64,000 nt of DNA from Histomonas meleagridis (Eukaryota > Parabasalia > Tritrichomonadida > Dientamoebidae). The translations under genes were made by a program, and so were the position numbers. The DNA lies in assembly GCA_020186115.1 (NCBI GenBank), contig WSYJ01000020.1:87983-151982 (forward strand). Reading direction: 5' to 3'. Each line of letters opens with the position of its first letter. The stretch's first letter is position 1. This document shows positions 49,110 to 60,520 of this stretch, piece after piece. Below the pieces are notes generated by a model. The model saw nothing but the letters and a program-made list of their open reading frames with translations. It did not search any database and had not been told where the DNA came from.

Positions 49110-50660
49110 TGGATTTTCACAAGTAATTTATTTGGCATGTAAACTTGGTTATCTTGACATCTTCAAATTATTATTAAAACAAAAAGGAATAAAAACTTTA
49201 GATGTTTTTTCTTAGTATTTGAAATCTACATATTTTTTGTTAATTTAATGTTTGATATATATAATTAGTATTTAATTAAATTTATTTCGTAATTCATATA
49301 TTAGTATTGCATTAAAGCAAGGAAATTTTGATATTGTTAAAACTATTATAAAGAAAAAATTATATTATGATATAAAAAAGTATATTCAAGTAAATTTGAT
49401 TTTTATTTTAATATTTTTGTGTTATATTATAATTATTATAGTAAACTCATTGTTTTCTCACCACCATTTATAATTGCTTGTAGAAGACATTATGCTGAAG
49501 TAGTGAAATTATTTATTGAACAAGGAGTTGATGTAAATGTTACTGATATTTGTTTGAGTATAATGTTGATTCAAAATTATTAAGAAAATTTTTAAAGAAT
49601 TTTTGGAGTTTTTTTATATTGTTTCAAACAGCGCTTTTCTTAGAATCAAAAAAAGGTTTTAGTGATATTTTTAAAATACTTCTTAATGAACCTAACATTG
49701 ACGTTAATGCCAAAAACATTTACACTTTTCAATTAATGTTAGTTTTAAATCTCAAAAAGGTATTTAGATTGAATTTTTCTATCACCTTTACAAATATCAT
49801 GTTATAGATGTCATGTTGATCTTGTAAAGTTACTTCTTGAACATAAAGATATTGATGTTAATTCACAAGATATACATATATAAAACTTAATATTTATTTT
49901 AATGAAATATAGTTTTGATATATTTTATGGAATTTTATTTCATAATTTAGAACACCTTTGATCATGTCATGTGGTCGAACACAAAATGAGATTAATAGAA
50001 TTCTTTTTGACGAGAAAGGAATTGAATTAATAAAATTAAATGTCAATTTTATTTAATTAATATATAATTTTTCATTTTGATATTTCTTAAACATATAAGA
50101 AGTTTATTTAATCAATTTAGATTATCATATATGCATGAATTTGCCAATGGATATGAGGAAATTGTAAAAATGCTTCTTGAGCATAAAGAAATTAATATAA
50201 ACATACAAGATGTTAATTTTTTCTAGATAAAATTCCATTAAAATATCTGACGATATAATTTTATATTTGGAATATTTTTTAATGAAATGAAACAGCTCTT
50301 ATAAAGTCATGTTCAAATAATGATATTAATATATTAAAATTACTTCTTGAATTTGAAGGAATTGATATAAATGTTAAAAATGTTAATCAAAAATATTTGT
50401 TTTGGTTTCAAAATTAAATTTGGAAATTATTCATATCATTTAAAACAGCACTTATGAAAGCAGCTGAAAAAGGTTATACACAAATAGTTAAATTACTTCT
50501 TGAACAAGAAGGAATTGATATTAATGCTAAAGATATTTATTCGTTTTGTTTAATTTTTCGTTTAATAATTTGATATTTCAAAATAATTATTGGAAATTAT
50601 TTAAACTATTTAAAACAGTATATGATTGTGCAAAAACAAATTTTAATATGATCTTACCGA
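49110..50660 (+). repeat. Spacer-interrupted ankyrin repeats, plus strand
   Basis: After the open part of the plus-strand ankyrin gene, at least nine 90-bp ankyrin cores continue in the same direction, each followed by AT-rich DNA with stops. Examples: IACRRHYAEVVKLFIEQGVD at 49470, ALFLESKKGFSDIFKILLNE at 49630, ALMKAAEKGYTQIVKLLLEQ at 50448. Spacing between equivalent codons is mostly 167-171 bp, with three shorter intervals (145, 153, 154). The bases just before each core resemble TTGGAAATTATTT...TTTAAAACAG. Either exons separated by small introns or a decayed array. Confidence 0.6.
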
Positions 50661-51035
50661 AAAGGAAATATTATCAAACTAAAGAGAAAAATTGGTTTGT
50701 TCAATTTTTTTCGTGATCAACTAAAAAATGTCATATTTCTTAATAAAAAAATATTTTTTTATTAATCTTTTAATTAAACCAGCACAACTCAAACACTAAA
50801 ACTGTGAAACTTTTTTTGATAACTTTTATGTCTGATTTAGAAATGGGTATTACATTAATTTACAATTTAATTTATGTATATGACTACATGGGTATATAAT
50901 TCAAAAAGTTTGAAATGTCTCTTTTATTTATTATAATGCTTTATATTAAAATCCTCTTAAATTCTAAAAGTAAAAATCATGAAATATTATTATATGAGTT
51001 TATGACATCTTCACTCTTTTATTATTGTACTTTTT
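50661..51035. other. Centre between the two convergent ankyrin arrays
   Basis: About 370 bp of AT-rich DNA between the 3' ends of the two arrays. TCAAAAAGT occurs at 50901-50909. No gene is supported. Confidence 0.4.
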
Positions 51036-53580
51036 TCTATATAAATTCCTTCTTGAGTATGAAGTAATTCAACAATTTTAGTATGCCGGTATCGAGATGC
51101 CACTTTAAGTGCTGAATCAAATATTTTGAAATATTTCCAAATAATAATTTGAAATATAAAATTATTAATTTAAATTTTATACAAATTAAATAAACATTTT
51201 TCATATTTATATCGATATCATTTTGTTTAATAAGTAATTTAACAGTTTTGGTATGACCTTTTTCAGATGCCAAAATAAGTGCTGTATCAAAAAATGTGTA
51301 TGTTTACCGTTGATTATTAGCAAATATAATGTTTTTTGAATAAACATCGATATCAGAAAAAGAACAGTTCTATTATTAACATCAATCAATTTTTGTTTAA
51401 GAAATATTTCCACTAAATCCGTATATCCTTTTTCAGATGCGATAATAAGTGCTGTCCAAATGAATTTGTTGATGCTTTATGCATAATTTTGAAATATAAA
51501 ATATGAAAAACAAAGTTTAAATAAAAAAATAAAATATTTTGAGCATTAATATCAATCCCTGAATGTTGAAGAAGAATTTTAACAATTTCAGTATATCCTT
51601 TTTCTGATGCTTTCATGAGTGCTGTAGTAAATATTTTAATGAATTACCAAATATTATTCTTAAATTTCTTTTTATTAAATTAAACATTAAACAAAACAAT
51701 TAAATATCTTTAGCATTAACATCAATTCCTTCTTGTTCAAGAAGTAATTGAACTATTTCTATATGATCATTTTCGACTGCATAAAGAAGTGCTGTATTAA
51801 ATATTTTAAATAATTTCCAAATATTATTAAAATATTTCAAATAATATAATTGGTTTTTAAATAAAATAACTTAATATCTTTATAATTAATATTAGATCCT
51901 TTTTGCTTGAGAAGTAATTTAACTATTTCTATATCACCATTATAAGATGCATAAATAAGTGCAGTTCGAAGAAAATTAAATTTTCCCCAAATAATACTTA
52001 AAAACATGCTGTAAAAAATATTAATTCTAAATAAAATAAATTAATATTACCAATATTACATAAAATTCCTTCTTGTTCAAGAAGCAATTTTACTATTTCC
52101 GTGTTGCCTTTTACAGCTGCATTCATTAATACTGTTTTAAATAATTAAAATAATTTCCAAATATTATTTGTGAACAAAAAGACAAAAAAACGAATTCGAA
52201 TTCAAATGAATAAACATCTTTAGCATTAACATCAATACCTGTTTTTCCAAGAAGAATTTTAACAATTTCAGTGTAACCATTATAAGATGCATAAGTTAAT
52301 ACTGTTTTAAATATTTTAAATAATTTCCAATTATTATATTTAAACAAAAAATAGTTAAAATTCACATCGAATTAAATAAATAAATAGTTTTAGAATTGAC
52401 ATCAATATATGGTTGTTCAAGAAGTAATTTAGCAATTTCTTCATGATTATTTTTCACCGATAATATAAGTGCTGTTTCGAGTTATATAAATAAATACCAA
52501 ATATTATTTTTAAATATAAAATCTTTTTTATAAACATCAAATTAAATATACAAAAATTTTTGGCATTGATTTCTATTCCTTTTTGTTCAAGAAGTAATTG
52601 AACGATTTCTATTTTACCATTTTGTGATGCCCATATAAGTGCTGACCAAAATAATTTATTTAATTTCCAAATATTATTGTGAAAAATAAAATAATTTAAA
52701 TAAATTTCATACAAAACTAAGAAACATCTCTTACATTAATATCGATTGTTTCTTGTTCAAGAAGCAATTTAACTATATCTATATAACCTCTATAAGATGC
52801 AATAATAAGTGGTGTATATAATAATTTAAATAATTTCCAAATAATGCTTAAAAACATCAAATTATTTAAATTAATATTACTAAATAAAACAAATAAATGT
52901 CTTTCACATTAACATCAATATTTTGTTGCTCAAGTAATAATTTAACTATATCTGTATATCCATTTTCAGTTGCCATAATAATTGGAGTTTTAAATAATTT
53001 TAATGATTTCCAAATATTATTTTAAAATATCATAAAATTATCATGATAAACATTACAAAATAAGTAACAAATATTTTTAGCATTAACACAAATTTCTTTT
53101 TGCTTAAGAAGTAATTTAACTATTTCCGTATGGCCTTTAGAAGATGCAATCATAATTACTGTTTTATATAATTTAAATAACTTCCAAATATTATTTTGTA
53201 ATATCAGATTATTTAGTTAAATATTAAATTTTACATATAAATATCTAAAGCATTGATATCAATTCCTTTTTGTTCAAGAAGTAACTCAACAATTTTAGTA
53301 TGACCTCTATAAGATGCGATAATAAGTGCTGTCCAAATGAATTTGTTGATGCTTTATGCATAATTTTGAAATATAAAATATGAAAAACAAAGTTTAAATA
53401 AAAAAATAAAATATTTTGAGCATTAATATCAATCCCTGAATGTTGAAGAAGAATTTTAACAATTTCAGTATATCCTTTTTCTGATGCTTTCATGAGTGCT
53501 GTAGTAAATATTTTAATGAATTACCAAATATTATTCTTAAATTTCTTTTTATTAAATTAAACATTAAACAAAACAATTAA
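51036..53580 (-). repeat. 170-bp array of spacer-interrupted ankyrin repeats, minus strand
   Basis: Fifteen units, each with a 30-codon ankyrin core (such as TALMKASEKGYTEIVKILLQ, then HSGIDINAQN) followed by about 80 bp of non-coding spacer. The equivalent alanine/proline codons lie at 51110, 51280, 51450, 51620, 51790, 51960, 52130, 52300, 52470, 52640, 52810, 52983, 53157, 53327 and 53497: exactly 170 bp apart except two steps of 173 and 174. Because 170 is not a multiple of 3, the frame changes each unit. Spacers start RTTTATT-like and end with a conserved ATAATATTTGGAAATTATTT before KTAL. They lie downstream of the open gene at 53577-54620. Confidence 0.75.
51435..51737 (-). repeat. 303-bp direct duplicate within the ankyrin array, copy A
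   Basis: This stretch appears identical, base for base by eye, to 53312-53614. The offset of 1,877 bp corresponds to eleven array units. Recent unequal exchange or gene conversion, or a collapsed/expanded assembly, would give this. Confidence 0.75.
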
Positions 53581-53614
53581 ATATCTTTAGCATTAACATC
53601 AATTCCTTCTTGTT
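53312..53614 (-). repeat. 303-bp direct duplicate within the ankyrin array, copy B
   Basis: Partner of 51435-51737. It joins the first array units to the end of the open ankyrin gene, so one duplicate border lies in the coding part (at IKQEGIDVNAKD). Confidence 0.75.
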
Positions 53615-54620
53615 TAATTAGAAAATAGAAAAGTTTAATGTTCAAAGATTTTATCGATAAAATCAATAATTCATTAGGCTTTAAAATAGAATATTCTTTT
53701 CCTTTATTTTCATATATATATTTAAAGATTTCATTTTTATGATATTCGATTGCCGTTTCATATGCATCTTTAAATATTGAATGATTTTGTTCACATAAAT
53801 GAATAATCTCTAAATTTCCGCCTGCAATTGCATATTTACCTGTGTTATCTAATTTAGCATTATTTAACATTAAGAATTTGAAGCATTTAACAGCAGAAAA
53901 AAATGCTGCATAATCAATTAATGTAACATTTTCTTGATTAATAAATGAACATCTTTCATAAAGTGATGGTTTAATTATTTGATTAAAATCAAAATTTGTT
54001 TGTGATGATATTTCTTGAAGTTTTTCTATTTCATCATTTCGAATTATCTTTGCAATTTCATTTGGATTATGTCCTTCTTTAATTAATTGCTTATGAAGTT
54101 CCCAATCATTCTTCGATAGTTCTAAATAATTCAAAATGAAATATCTCCAAAATGGATACATGTTAACAAGAAATGGATTTTTCAAATTATTTAACATATC
54201 TTCTGACATATAATGTGCGAAATAAAATGTTTTTTTATCCTTAACCAAATCTGATGAAATTAAATTTAAATCAATCATTTCATGAAGTATGTAATAAGAT
54301 TCTTGCGTGCTCATTTCAAGTATAAAATGCGAAAACGTATCAATGATTTCATTTTTTCCTTCTTTATTTCCGATTTCTTTCATGTAATTAAGATATATGT
54401 TAAAATCTTTCATTCGGGCAATGAATGCTGAATAAATCAATTGGCTTAGAAATAAATTTGGATTATCCAAAACATTGATAAAATTCATTGTTGCATCAAC
54501 TGATTCCATAATATTATTATCACTAATATTAAGAACAATCTCTTCAAGTGATTGAATTTTTTGTGTATATTTACTTGATTCTAATTGAGATCTCAATGTA
54601 GTATCAATAGAGTTACTCAT
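53577..54620 (-). CDS. Ankyrin-repeat protein with DUF3447-like N-terminus, copy 2
   Basis: A 347-residue frame from ATG 54620. It parallels the gene at 47924 throughout: SKNDWELHKQLIKEGHNPNE, IAKIIRNDEIEKLQEISSQT and VTLIDYAAFFSAVKCFKFLM match DWVLHKTLVHEG, EIIRNDDVNKLQEISSQ and VTLIDYAAFFGSIKCFKYLL of copy 1. LDNTGKYAIAGGNLEIIHLC begins the repeats. The frame ends just after EGIDVNAKDI, at the first spacer of the 170-bp array. The two paralogues face each other. Whether the array is part of the mature mRNA is unknown. Confidence 0.7.
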   Translation of the reverse strand: MSNSIDTTLRSQLESSKYTQKIQSLEEIVLNISDNNIMESVDATMNFINVLDNPNLFLSQLIYSAFIARMKDFNIYLNYMKEIGNKEGKNEIIDTFSHFILEMSTQESYYILHEMIDLNLISSDLVKDKKTFYFAHYMSEDMLNNLKNPFLVNMYPFWRYFILNYLELSKNDWELHKQLIKEGHNPNEIAKIIRNDEIEKLQEISSQTNFDFNQIIKPSLYERCSFINQENVTLIDYAAFFSAVKCFKFLMLNNAKLDNTGKYAIAGGNLEIIHLCEQNHSIFKDAYETAIEYHKNEIFKYIYENKGKEYSILKPNELLILSIKSLNIKLFYFLIKQEGIDVNAKDI

Positions 54621-54708
54621 CCATTTTGGCTTCGGTTTAAACCAGTTATTGAATCACACCGATTATTTACAATTCAAAACATGTTAAATCCATTAAGAAC
54701 TTTTGATA

Positions 54709-56050
54709 CCCTGATTTCTTTCCAATTCGCGATTTTTACGACCGTTTATAGTATTCAAAAAATAGTAAACGGCCTAGTGTGGCCACAATGCACAGCAATA
54801 TATTTTCAGGAAAACCCCATAAAGACTACACGAATTACAAAAAAAGGCCAATGCTCGAATGTGTTATAACTCAAATTTAAAGAGGATACCCAAGAATTTC
54901 TAAGATTGCACAAACAAGTAAAATTCCTGATTCCACACTAAGATCCTGGAAAGATAAATTAAAGCATAATCCTGCTTGGAGACCATGGAATAATGATCAT
55001 GGAAGTGGTCATAGGATATTTACAGACATAGAAGAACAATCAATTAAGGATTTTATTGTCAGTTGTTTTTTACAACCAGGTTTTGTATTTACCAATGAAG
55101 ACTTCATAATAATCGCTATGAATGCATATCTAACAAAATATCAAGATATAACTAATTTTAAAGAAACGAAAGATTTTTTAGTTTCACACCAATTTATCGC
55201 AGATTTTAAGAAGAGAAACCATCTCTCTTCTATAGTTTTACATCCTAAAAAGGAGACCAAATGTGACTGATAAAGAAAAATCTAATTGGATCGATACAAT
55301 ACAAAACCTTCTTACTTCTGTTGATCATAGTAGAATTGTCAATGTAAATGAAACATGCTGGAAGTGTTTTCCAAATGGTATGGTAACTTGAACAGAAAAA
55401 AGATCTGATGGAATATCGATCAACTTAAATTCTTCACCGAAGGCATCGATAACTGTCCTGGCGAGCATACGTTCAGATGGAACCAAAATTCCCCTTTACT
55501 TTATAGCAAAAGGAAAGAGTGATCTTGTAGAAACAACACAAATTGGTGATGTTTCACCTCACATGTCCACCCACTCAGAAAACGGATGGACCACTGAGGA
55601 AACGTTTTATGAGTATTTACTGTTCCTCCGGCAACACTTCAATGACGAAGATCCTATACATTTGTTACTTGACTCATATATAAAGCCCACAAATGTCAAT
55701 CAATTATCGATTTGGCAGAAACTCTGAAGATTAAATTATATTTCATACCACCCGGTATGACTGATGAATTTCAACCATTAGATCGAAGGGTCTTCGGGTG
55801 TTTGAAGGCTACAGCACGTTATCTGTTTCGAAAAGAGTACAATCAAAACAATGAAAAAAAATTTACCAAATTACAAGCACAATGCATGGTTTGGGCATGG
55901 GAACACCTGCAACCCAATATAATCCAAGAATCTTGGTCAATCTATGAATAAAACATTTATTCATTAATTTTCTTTCAGACATAAAGAATTCATATTGAGA
56001 GAAACGGTTTTTAACGGTCGTAAAATTCGCGAATTGGAAAGACATCAGGG
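54709..56050 (+). mobile_element. pogo-like element, copy 2
   Basis: A 1,342-bp element with TA at both flanks (54707-54708 and 56051-56052). Left end CCCTGATTTCTTTCCAATTC, continuing GCGATTTTTACGACCGTT; right end (reverse strand) CCCTGATGTCTTTCCAATTC, continuing GCGAATTTTACGACCGTT: TIRs of about 38 bp with two or three mismatches. It carries a nearly full-length transposase pseudogene. Its TIRs differ in sequence from those of the copy at 30936, so the two belong to different subfamilies. Confidence 0.85.
54851..55951 (+). pseudogene. pogo/CENP-B-type transposase with DNA-binding domain, broken
   Basis: The N-terminal helix-turn-helix is readable: RGYPRISKIAQTSKIPDSTL then RSWKDKLKHNPAWRPWN, followed by a CENP-B-like half (IFTDIEEQSIKDFIVSCFLQ; FVFTNEDFIIIAMNAYLTKY). 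The DDE domain has HSRIVNVNETCWKCFP, with the first aspartate changed to asparagine. It continues ASITVLASIRSDGTKIPLYF, HLLLDSY (second aspartate kept, frame shifts after it) and PPGMTDEFQPLDRRVFGCLK (third aspartate). Stops near 54879 and 55389 and at least two frame changes are present. It fills in what the copy at 31041 has lost. Inactive as read. Confidence 0.75.
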
Positions 56051-56189
56051 TACATTAAACTCAAATAAATGTCGCTATATAGCGATAATCCTACGATCTT
56101 GATATTATAGATATATTATACATACATAATTGCATCTATGGTTAATAAAAAAACTAATGATAATATATTGATTAGCACGAGATAAATTT

Positions 56190-57015
56190 GAGAGTCTGGG
56201 TAGCATACCCAAAACATACCCACTTTTGGACGGTTATTCCCACAATTTTCGACTTTTTGAATTCGATGTAAAATAACCGTCTCATTTTTCCAAAATTTTG
56301 GATAAAAAAAATTTCGAAAAAATAAAGCTTAACAAAATAGAATAATTTCAACAATAGTAAGAACTATATCAATATGATTATTCATGAATAGTATAGAATT
56401 AGATAATAATGAGTATTCGTGGAAAAAAACGATTTTGAAAATAATCATAAAATATTATAAAATAAATAGTATAATCGAATTCTCCATATGTTAAAACATA
56501 TTACTGTATTTTTTTTTGCCAAAATACAAAATGTATATTGTGTTATTAGCAAATGTTTTTGATGTCCATTATGCATTATTGAATTCATGTTCAAAAAGTG
56601 GGAATTGTGAAGAAATAATTTCATTCAATTTTAATTTCAATACTTTACATTTTTGCCACAATAAATTCTGAACAAATAAAAAATGACATTGTAAAACAAA
56701 ATAATTTAAATGAATAATCAATAAATAAGAATAATTATATACATTAAGCATTGACAAACAATGAGCTACAAAATATATTCTTTAATAAGCATTAAATTAC
56801 AATAATTTATGAATAACATTATTTACAATCATTGATAAATAATGATTTATAATGATTATCATTAATTAAACATTCATATACAATGATTTATAATGATTAT
56901 CATTAATTAAACATTCATATACAATGATTTATAATCATTTATTTTATTAAATATTAATAAACAATGATTTATAATCATTTATTTCATTAAACATTCATAT
57001 ACAATGATTTATAAT
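56190..57015. repeat. MULE left terminal inverted repeat
   Basis: Pairs with 60521-61347. Both arms contain the same frame by chance (56172-56354 minus and 61183-61416 plus), which shows how similar they are. The arms share the ATTCAAAAAGTCGAAAATTG segment. The main difference is in the middle: a stretch reading ATTTTTGCCACAATAAATTC at 56648-56667 is replaced by an 18-base A run in the other arm. Confidence 0.85.
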
Positions 57016-57460
57016 CATTTATTTCATTAAACATTCATATACAATGATTTATAATCATTTATTTCATTAAACATTCATATACAATGATTTATAATCATTT
57101 ATTTTATTAAACATTCATATACAATGATTTATAATCATTTATTTTATTAAACATTCATATACAATGATTTATAATGATTATCATTAATTAAACATTCATA
57201 TACAATGATTTATAATCATTTATTTCATTAAATATTAATATACAATGATTTATAATCATTTATTTCATTAAATATTAATAAACAATGATTTATAATCATT
57301 TATTTCATTAAACATTCATATACAATGATTTATAATCATTTATTTTATTAAACATTCATATACAATGATTTATAATGATCATCATTAATTAAACATTCAT
57401 ATACAATGATTTATAATTATTTCTTTCATTAAATATTAATATACAATGATTTATAATTTC
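56869..57460. repeat. 40-bp AT-rich tandem array in the MULE
   Basis: About 14 copies of a 40-bp unit (ACAATGATTTATAATCATTT, then ATTTCATTAAACATTCATAT) with small variants such as TATAATGATTATCATTAATT. Each unit contains a short palindrome ATGATTTATAATCAT. The array extends from inside the left TIR; the right TIR has only four or five units, so the array has expanded on one side only. Confidence 0.8.
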
Positions 57461-58250
57461 AATCAGGCAATGAAAGTTTTCAAGTAAAATGTTAAGCAAT
57501 AAGCACATATTTATTGTCATAAAAATTAAAAACAAGCATTTAAAAAACAATCAATTAATATATCAATTTTTATTAAATATATAAATGAAATAATCAGACA
57601 ATTTTGTTAAAGCAAAATGCTTAACATTCGAAATGCAATAAATTATGATAAAATCTATAAAATATTATCTATAATATGATAAACTTTTAATTATTTTATC
57701 AATAATCGATTCTTATATAAGAATCTTTTATGTGAATCAATAGACAACAACTTGTTGTAAACAAAAAAATATTGATCATCTAAAAAGCTATGAATCATTT
57801 TTTAACCTTACTATACTTCAGAAAACAATAATTTATTATTTGATGAACATTTATAAGCAAATGAATATAATAACAATATTTGCTTTCTCACAAAAAAGTT
57901 AATATTAAGGTGCAAGTTAAATTTATAAAAGTTAATAATAGATAATGAGAACAAATAATAAATATTATAAATGCATTAAAATTATTTGTAAAACATCAAT
58001 AATCAATGAATTACATTATATGAATGAATAAAAGCAATAGTTTTTTGAGTATGTGCTAAATATTATAAGCACTTATATATCAAATAAATCATTGTTTAAT
58101 TTGAAAAAACAAATTAATTGAATAAATGTGCAACAATAAAGCAAATCATGAATTTGTGTTACGCATGATAATGCAATGAAATGAAAGTAAATTATAAATA
58201 TTCATTAATAATAATTGACTTTAATTTACCTTGAACTTTAATTAAATATA

Positions 58251-59979
58251 TCATACTTTTTCTAATCTTTTAATTAGTTGAACTTCATGTTCCATTTTTT
58301 TTTCCAATTGCGACATATTTTCCCAACCACCTCTATAGAACAATTTCGTAATTATTTTATTTTTATCTTTTTTACTTGATTTCATATATTTTTTAACTAT
58401 TGTCCATGGTATTCCATAATTTCTTTTCACTTTTCTGGCTCTAGTATTTATAGGTGTAAAACGACCCATTTTATCTTTAGAATAAAATGGTGGTGTTATT
58501 TTAATATCTCGAAATACTAACGAACTCAGCATTTCTTCAAAATTTGGGGTAACACCAAAATCATTTGTGTTTTCAAGTTCCATCGCTTTATTAAAATAAA
58601 AATATTTGTTTCTCATATATTTAATTTGTTCAATAAACTCTAGACTTTCATTGTGAAATGGTTTTTCATAAAATTTTTTCGGAATAACTGAATTGTCTCT
58701 TTCTCGATTAAGATATTTGTTTTTCTGCACATCCTCTAATGTTTGAATATGAACGAAAAATTCATGAAGAGAAGGTTTATATGTATTAATGTATCTATTC
58801 ATCGTCCTATTGAAGCTTTCGTTTCCATTATTGGTAGATCTTTCAGGCATTGGTTTCCCAGTCGTATTCCAAAGATCAATAGGATATATTGTTAAATATG
58901 TTTTCTGAAAAAAGTCAATAAATTCATCAATTGGCTTTTCCCCACATTTAAGTTTAGTCATAAAATCAATAAATTTTTTTGCTGAATTAATTTCAATATA
59001 TGGAAGGAGCTTGAGAATTTTCAACAGATTAATAAGAAATATATTTTGAGATCTCTTAAAATCGGATTTATGTTTTTTTAAAGTTTGAACATAATGAAAA
59101 TAGCATAGTTGCAAGCATGAATTATTGTGCAAAAATATTTTTTTGATTGAATTTATCATAGCTAATTCAAAGTCACAAACAAACTTAACATCTTGCTTGA
59201 AAGAATAACCACAGCTTTGCAAGTATGCATAATATAGACTAAATGCAAGATTATATGTTTCTTCCTTATAGTTTGATAGACATAAATATAACAAAGGAAT
59301 ATTCATAATCGGTGTTCTTCCAATAAAAGTAACTAATTGGTATGAATTTATTGATGAAATTTTGAAAGTTCCATCAATACCGATCATTGAGAATTCTTGA
59401 ACTCTTTTTAACATGAAATCCGATGAAAACCCATAAATAACTTTATCAGCATCTATAGGTACTTCAAATAACAATAACCGATTTCCATTTAAAGTTTGTT
59501 TAAAATCAGTGTTCGATCTATATTGTCTGTTCAATTCTCCAACAAAGTTCTGTACTTTCCGCAGAGAAATGGAATTTTTGGTTTTGCCTATAGGCGTTTT
59601 CTTCTCGATCCAATTCAACAATTCATTGAAAATTAAAAATGGCATCCGATGGTATTCGTTGTCATTGAACAATTCTATGATTTTTTTTTTCGATGTCTTC
59701 TTTGCTCCAAAATGGTGAATCATTTTGTGTATTTTGATCGCAACTATGAATTCCATGAATAATATATAAATAAGACGATAAATCTGCAGAAAAATCACAT
59801 GAAAGACGGCATTTGCAATAACCTGGCATGCTTCGATTGCCATGAATGCATCTATAGAAAGCCCTTCGATGTTTTTTACTTCCGTTGCGCTCAAACTGAT
59901 ATTTATAGTTGTTAATTTCGATCATATAGGGTATTCTACAATGCATACCATCATAACGCCCAGGCCAACTCGCGATCAT
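58251..59979 (-). pseudogene. MULE transposase with FLYWCH zinc finger, one frameshift
   Basis: From ATG 59979 the first frame carries a FLYWCH-type zinc finger: FYRCIHGNRSMPGYCKCRLS then IIHGIHSCDQ supplies the C-x(n)-C-x(n)-H-x-C ligands. At a poly-A run (T11 on the plus strand, 59678-59690) the frame shifts to one that stays open to 58251. There the MULE domain shows FSMIGIDGTFKISSINSYQL (first aspartate), DVKFVCDFELAMINSIKKIF (second aspartate), CLQLCYFHYVQTLKKH (CxxH-type ligands) and NNGNESFNRTMNRYI (glutamate). The C-terminus is basic. All catalytic residues are kept, so with only one homopolymer shift this copy is nearly intact; the shift may be an assembly error. Confidence 0.75.
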
Positions 59980-60520
59980 TTTATACAAATATGATGGCCA
60001 AATATTTATTGAAAAAGTTGATTTCGTTTATCATTTCATCGACAATCATGTTTAACATGAAATCAACATATTTTGTAATTTGAATATCAAATTCATTGTT
60101 TATCAAGGTTTTCAGTTTGATATTATGAAAATTTATTGTATTTCACAATAAGAAAAATGTTTCATCATATTTTATTGTTTTTATAAGTTTTGCATATCAT
60201 AATATATAATATTATTGATGTTAAATAAAAATAATAATTTAATGTTGTTTAATAAGGAAATTTAACATATGGTTTATTGATATTCAATAAAAAATTTATA
60301 ATTTATGAATCACAAAATTATATGTGTTAGTTAATGTTTTAGAATTAAATTCAGGAAAAATTATTGTTAAAAAGATTATAATTAACAAAATCATTGTAAT
60401 TCAATGCTTGTTAATGTCATATAAAGATATTCATCAAAATTAATAAATGTTTAATAAATGAATGTTTATAGAACTAAATAATTAAAATTCATTGTTTGTT
60501 AATATATAATGTAGAAAACC

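Noticed and set aside
51036-53580. Reading the 170-bp array as nucleosome-positioning satellite only
   Set aside because: The period is suggestive, but the conserved 30-codon ankyrin cores show a coding origin, so this cannot be the whole explanation.
54585-54869. 94-codon frame spanning the ankyrin gene start and the pogo-like TIR
   Set aside because: It reads across the element boundary and antisense to the ankyrin gene.
57001-57460. CRISPR-like regular repeats in the 40-bp array
   Set aside because: Units are directly tandem with no unique spacers, AT-rich, and inside a eukaryotic MULE.
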